Positions 61,001 through 64,000 of a stretch of DNA of 64,000 nucleotides are shown here, in pieces (the first letter of the stretch is position 1; the number at the start of each line of letters is the position of its first letter). The position numbers and the translations under genes are program-made. The notes under the pieces are model-generated. The model saw only the letters and a program-made list of their open reading frames with translations, ran no database searches and was not told where the DNA came from. Source of the stretch: Acidovorax sp. NCPPB 3576 (lineage in GTDB: Bacteria > Pseudomonadota > Gammaproteobacteria > Burkholderiales > Burkholderiaceae_C). The DNA lies in contig NZ_CP097267.1 of assembly GCF_028473605.1 (NCBI RefSeq), positions 562,501-626,500 of the forward strand, in the 5' to 3' direction.

Positions 61001-63960
61001 CGGGCGCCGCGCTGCGCGAGTACGAGCAGGCCCTGGGCGCGGGCGGTCACTCGGTGCACGAGAAGGCGGCGGTGCTACGAAAAGAGAAGCAGAACGCCCT
61101 AGATAAACATGCGCCAGCGGCCAAAAACGCCATTCAAATCGTCAACGCCAAGGAGCACAACCTCAAGAACCTGAGCGTGGACATTCCGCGCGGCCAGTTC
61201 AACGTGATCACCGGCGTGTCGGGCTCGGGCAAATCGACGCTGGCGTTCGACATCCTGTTCAACGAAGGCCAGCGCCGCTACCTCGAATCGCTCAACGCCT
61301 ATGCGCGCTCCATCGTGCAGCCGGCGGGCCGGCCCGAGGTGGATGCGGTGTACGGCATTCCGCCCACGGTGGCGATCGAGCAGCGCCTGTCGCGCGGCGG
61401 GCGCAAGAGCACGGTGGGCACCACCACCGAGGTGTGGCACTTCCTGCGCCTGCTGTACGTCAAGCTGGGCGTGCAGCATTGCGTGCGCGACGGGGCTGCC
61501 GTGCAGCCGCAGACGCCCGACAGCATCGCTGCGCAATTGCTGCGCCACTTCAAGGGCCAGCACATCGGCCTGCTGGCGCCGCTGGTGATGAACCGCAAGG
61601 GCGTCTATACCGAACTGGCCGACTGGGCGCGTCCGCGCGGCTACACCCACCTGCGCGTGGACGGGCATTTTCTGCCGACCACGGGCTTTCCGCGCATCGA
61701 CCGCTTCAAGGAACACACCATCGAGCTGCCCGTGGTCAGCCTGGACGTGTCGCCCGAGAACGAAGGGCTGTTGCGCTCGTCGCTGGCGCGCGCGCTGGAA
61801 CTGGGCAAGGGCGTGGTCCATGTGCTGAGCCAGCTGGACGGCCTGAAGGACGCCATGGTGGCCGGCACCGCCACCGCGCACATCGGCGCGCTGCAGGCGT
61901 TCTCCACCAAGCGGGCCTGCCCCGTGTGCGCCACCAGCTATGCCGAGTTGGACCCGCGCCTGTTCTCCTACAACAGCAAGCACGGCTGGTGCCCCGACTG
62001 CGTGGGCACGGGCGTCAAGCTCACCCGCGAGCAGCGCAAGGTGTTCGACGACTCGGTGCAGGACGACAAGGAAAAGGGCCGCGAGCAGACCTTCGCCGAG
62101 CCCGAAGCCGAGGACGTGGCCGACGTCGCCTGTCCCACCTGCCAGGGCAGCCGGCTGAACGCCACGGCACGCGCCGTGCGCTTCGGCGAGAACGCTGCCG
62201 CCGGCCGCGCGGGAGTGGGCATCGCCGATATCGCTGCGCTGTCGGTCACCGACATCCGCCAGTGGATCGAGGCGCTGCAGCAGGGTGCGGCCTTGAGCCG
62301 GCGCGAGACCGACATCGCGCGCGACCTGATCCCCGAGATCCAGAGCCGGCTCGAATTCCTGGAAGAGGTGGGCCTGGGCTACCTCACGCTGGACCGGGGC
62401 GCGCCCACGCTGTCGGGCGGCGAGGCGCAGCGCATCCGCCTGGCGGCGCAGCTGGGCAGCAACCTGCAGGGCGTGTGCTACGTGCTGGACGAGCCCACCA
62501 TCGGCCTGCACGCGCGCGACAACCAGATCCTGCTGAACGCGCTGCACAAGCTGGGCGACAAGGGCAACACGCTGGTGGTGGTGGAGCACGACGAGGACAC
62601 CATCCGCCGCGCCGACCACATCATCGACATCGGCCCGAGCGCTGGCAAGCGCGGCGGGCGGCTGGTGGCGCAGGGCAGCGTGGCCGACGTGCAGGCCGCC
62701 GAGGACTCGCAGACCGGCCGCTACCTGCTGCATGCCATGCGGCACCCGCTGCAGGCCCGGCGCCCGGTGGTGCCGCCCGTGCACATCGTCCGTTCGGACG
62801 CTACTATTTTAATAGCTACAACGGCAGATAGTACTAGGGCGCAAGGCCAAAAAGAGCCCGAAACCGCCCAGCCGGAGCACTGGCTGACCGTGCGCGGCGC
62901 CCATCTGCACAACCTGCAGCGCGTGACGGCCAGCGTGCCGCTCAACCGCCTGGTGGCCGTGACCGGCGTGAGCGGCTCGGGCAAATCGACCCTGGCGCGC
63001 GACGTGCTGCTGGCCAACGTGCAGGCCTGGGTGCAGCAGCGCTCTACCAAGGCCGGGCGCGACGCGATGGACGCCGGCAAGGCGCCGCCCCTCGTGGGCT
63101 GCAGCGGCCTGTCGGGCTTCGAGACGGTGGACCGCGTGCTGGAAGTGGACCAGACCCCCATCGGCAAGACGCCGCGCAGCTGCCCCGCCACGTACATCGG
63201 CTTCTGGGACACCATCCGCAAGCTGTTCGCCGAAACGCTGGAGGCCAAGGCGCGCGGCTACGCGGCCGGCCGGTTCAGCTTCAACACCGGCGAAGGGCGC
63301 TGCCCGGGCTGCGAAGGCCAGGGCATCCGCACCATCGCCATGAGCTTCCTGCCCGACGTGAAGGTGCCCTGCGAGACCTGCCACGGCGCGCGCTTCAACC
63401 CCGAGACGCTGGCCGTCACTTGGCGCGGCAAGAGCATCGGCGACGTGCTGCAGATGGAGGTGGACGAGGCGGTGGAGTTCTTCGCCAGCATGCCCAGCAT
63501 CGCGCACCCGCTGCAACTGCTGAAAGACGTGGGCCTGGGCTACCTCACGCTGGGCCAGCCCAGCCCCACGCTGTCGGGCGGCGAGGCGCAGCGCATCAAG
63601 CTGGTGACCGAGCTGACCAAGGTGCGCGACGAGGTCGGCCGCCGCGGCCAGAAGGCGCCGCACACCCTCTACGTGCTGGACGAGCCCACCGTGGGCCTGC
63701 ACATGGCCGACGTGCACAAGCTCATCCAGGTGCTGCACCGGCTGGTGGACGGCGGGCACAGCGTGGTCGTCATCGAGCACGACCTGGACGTGATCGCCGA
63801 AGCCGACTGGATTCTCGACCTGGGGCCGGAGGGCGGCCGGGAAGGGGGCCGAATCGTCGCGGCGGCGGCGCCGGAAGACGTGGTGCGGCTCGGCACGCAC
63901 ACCGGCAAGGCCCTGGGGCCGGTGCTGGCGCGGGGACAGGGGGCTGGTGACTTGAGGTGA
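58090..63960 (+). CDS. uvrA: Double-length UvrA-like ABC ATPase (two fused UvrA units)
   Basis: A 1956-residue protein, about twice the usual UvrA (near 940). Four ABC modules: Walker A at about 33-41, 666-673, 1042-1049 and 1626-1633; signatures LSGGE(V/A)QR at about 513, 857, 1440 and 1827. Residues 1-980 form one UvrA unit and 1015-1956 a second; each has the UvrA zinc cysteines ([11 protein letters not shown] ... [20 protein letters not shown] ... CETCHGARF). UvrA finds DNA damage for UvrBC. Two in-frame copies of the dispersed repeat lie in linkers at 994-1012 and 1571-1588. This may be a paralogue of the normal UvrA, not the main one. Confidence 0.92.
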   Translation: MTQGLIRIHGARQHNLKNLDLDIRTGELTVVTGPSGSGKSSLVFDTLYAEGQRRYVETFSAYARQFLDRMDKPAVDKVEGVPPAIAIDQTNPVRSSRSTVGTMTELNDHLKLLFARAGQLFDKQTAQPVRHDSPETIYAELQRRCAEAGDPRVVLTFPVELPANTSPEQVEQWLSASGFTKVQAEREVAAPTGPRKLLDVVADRFRLGTAEKARVVEAIEVAIKRGTGRLNVYRLVDEGESELWRFSTGLHCPDSDLRYSEPIPSMFSFNSAVGACDTCRGFGRVIGVDYGLVIPNEKLTLRAGAIKTIQTPAWKEAQDDLMRHAETAGIPRDTPWYKLTEDQKQWVIGGTPGYKDGQWNKQWYGIKRFFEYLESKAYKMHIRVLLSKYRSYTPCPTCGGARLKTESLLWRVGSKEDADAAIEPARRFMPQGVQWSRSQLEALPGLCLHDLMLLPIDRLRRFFDRMELPEGDAGAGGDAQALKLLHEEITTRLKYLCDVGIGYLTLDRQSRTLSGGEVQRINLTTALGTSLVNTLFVLDEPSIGLHPRDMHRITEAMLRLRDAGNTLVVVEHDPAVMLAADRVIDMGPGPGERGGAIVFDGTTGDLRRADTLTGQYLSGTKQIGMGFQRRVTESTPRLILEGAREHNLQNVSVEFPLQRLVTVTGVSGSGKSSLIQDVLAPALLRHFGKATETPGAHDRLLGADHLGEVVFVDQSPIGKTARSNPVSYVGAWDAIRELFAVAPLSRQRSYTAAKFSFNSGDGRCPTCGGSGFEHVEMQFLSDVYLRCPDCDGKRYRPEILEVTIERGGRSFNVAGVLDLTVSEAAALFAADRDVIRALQPIVDVGLEYVKLGQPVPTLSGGEAQRLKLAGFLAEAARSEAKSRQPLARKGTLFLFDEPTTGLHFDDIAKLMRALRKLLDAGHSLVVIEHNLDVIRASDWIIDLGPEGGDGGGLLVAEGTPEDVRQHPTSHTGAALREYEQALGAGGHSVHEKAAVLRKEKQNALDKHAPAAKNAIQIVNAKEHNLKNLSVDIPRGQFNVITGVSGSGKSTLAFDILFNEGQRRYLESLNAYARSIVQPAGRPEVDAVYGIPPTVAIEQRLSRGGRKSTVGTTTEVWHFLRLLYVKLGVQHCVRDGAAVQPQTPDSIAAQLLRHFKGQHIGLLAPLVMNRKGVYTELADWARPRGYTHLRVDGHFLPTTGFPRIDRFKEHTIELPVVSLDVSPENEGLLRSSLARALELGKGVVHVLSQLDGLKDAMVAGTATAHIGALQAFSTKRACPVCATSYAELDPRLFSYNSKHGWCPDCVGTGVKLTREQRKVFDDSVQDDKEKGREQTFAEPEAEDVADVACPTCQGSRLNATARAVRFGENAAAGRAGVGIADIAALSVTDIRQWIEALQQGAALSRRETDIARDLIPEIQSRLEFLEEVGLGYLTLDRGAPTLSGGEAQRIRLAAQLGSNLQGVCYVLDEPTIGLHARDNQILLNALHKLGDKGNTLVVVEHDEDTIRRADHIIDIGPSAGKRGGRLVAQGSVADVQAAEDSQTGRYLLHAMRHPLQARRPVVPPVHIVRSDATILIATTADSTRAQGQKEPETAQPEHWLTVRGAHLHNLQRVTASVPLNRLVAVTGVSGSGKSTLARDVLLANVQAWVQQRSTKAGRDAMDAGKAPPLVGCSGLSGFETVDRVLEVDQTPIGKTPRSCPATYIGFWDTIRKLFAETLEAKARGYAAGRFSFNTGEGRCPGCEGQGIRTIAMSFLPDVKVPCETCHGARFNPETLAVTWRGKSIGDVLQMEVDEAVEFFASMPSIAHPLQLLKDVGLGYLTLGQPSPTLSGGEAQRIKLVTELTKVRDEVGRRGQKAPHTLYVLDEPTVGLHMADVHKLIQVLHRLVDGGHSVVVIEHDLDVIAEADWILDLGPEGGREGGRIVAAAAPEDVVRLGTHTGKALGPVLARGQGAGDLR
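61074..61127 (+). repeat. Dispersed repeat inside the UvrA gene, copy A (coding)
   Basis: GCTACGAAAAGAGAAGC (17 bases), GCCCTAG at offset 22, TGCGC at 36, and GGCC at offset 45, then an A-run. It has exactly the spacing of the intergenic copies at 8589 and 23054. It encodes part of the Lys/Ala-rich linker between the two UvrA units. Confidence 0.75.
62800..62853 (+). repeat. Dispersed repeat inside the UvrA gene, copy B (coding)
   Basis: GCTACTATTTTAATAGC stem-loop at 62800 with GGCC at offset 45 and an A-run after it; the middle is diverged. Markedly AT-rich within this GC-rich gene. It encodes the linker [20 protein letters not shown] between the third and fourth ATPase modules. Confidence 0.7.
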
Positions 63961-64000
63961 AGTCCCCATGGTTCTCGCCGTGCATTCAGAGGTGCGCCAA

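Noticed and set aside
58027..61059. 1010-codon minus-strand frame opposite the UvrA gene
   Set aside because: Antisense shadow of the real coding strand, which carries all ABC motifs.

Overview
The window comes from a GC-rich member of the Comamonadaceae (Betaproteobacteria), most likely a plant-pathogenic Acidovorax/Paracidovorax. The reasons are the LiuR-type leucine catabolic cluster, the branched-chain-type periplasmic binding proteins, a 54-bp dispersed repeat that I recall from Comamonadaceae genomes, and six perfect plant-inducible-promoter (PIP) boxes of the kind bound by HrpX/HrpB, the activators of type III secretion regulons. The species is an inference; no species marker was compared.

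Layout. 1-2320: 3' part of a 23S rRNA, the 5S rRNA and the rRNA terminator. 2559-11699: first half of an acyl-CoA / leucine catabolism region (liuR with two LiuR-like palindromes, thioesterase, liuA isovaleryl-CoA dehydrogenase, carbonic anhydrase, aceK, thiolase, SDR, acyltransferase, second acyl-CoA dehydrogenase). 11855-22193: an effector-like island of five full-length paralogues plus one 5'-truncated copy of a roughly 520-560 residue protein family. Each full-length gene has its own PIP box, and all carry a DRxxxN...GIDND signature like that of PI3/PI4-type kinases. 22261-31043: accessory genes (dipeptidase E, DUF421, DUF4197, YchJ-like, hybrid histidine kinase and response regulator, repeat lipoprotein, HAD phosphatase) and a sixth PIP-box gene whose product holds two 80-residue repeats. 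31045-42346: the rest of the leucine pathway (AraC regulator, acyl-CoA synthetase, liuB, hydrolase, liuC, DUF4126, liuD, 2-hydroxyacid dehydrogenase, liuE). 42377-50250: LysR regulator divergent from a complete peptide/opine-type ABC transporter with an M20 peptidase. 50333-55330: YbaK-domain protein, DUF1289, DsbA-like isomerase, MFS carrier, porin and a small membrane protein. 55452-57863: two tandem amino-acid-type binding proteins. 58090-63960: a double-length UvrA-like protein with four ATPase modules.

How it fits together. liuA, liuB/liuD, liuC and liuE supply leucine/isovalerate breakdown from isovaleryl-CoA to acetoacetate and acetyl-CoA. This set is split by about 20 kb that includes all the PIP-box genes. 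The PIP boxes also settle gene starts: the five family promoters sit 77-78 bases before a conserved TTG, so several of the longest ORFs are over-extended at their 5' ends. The main discovery candidates are the tandem PIP-driven kinase-like family, the separate PIP-driven repeat protein at 29853-31043, and a dispersed repeat that has become in-frame coding sequence twice in the UvrA gene and once in liuB.
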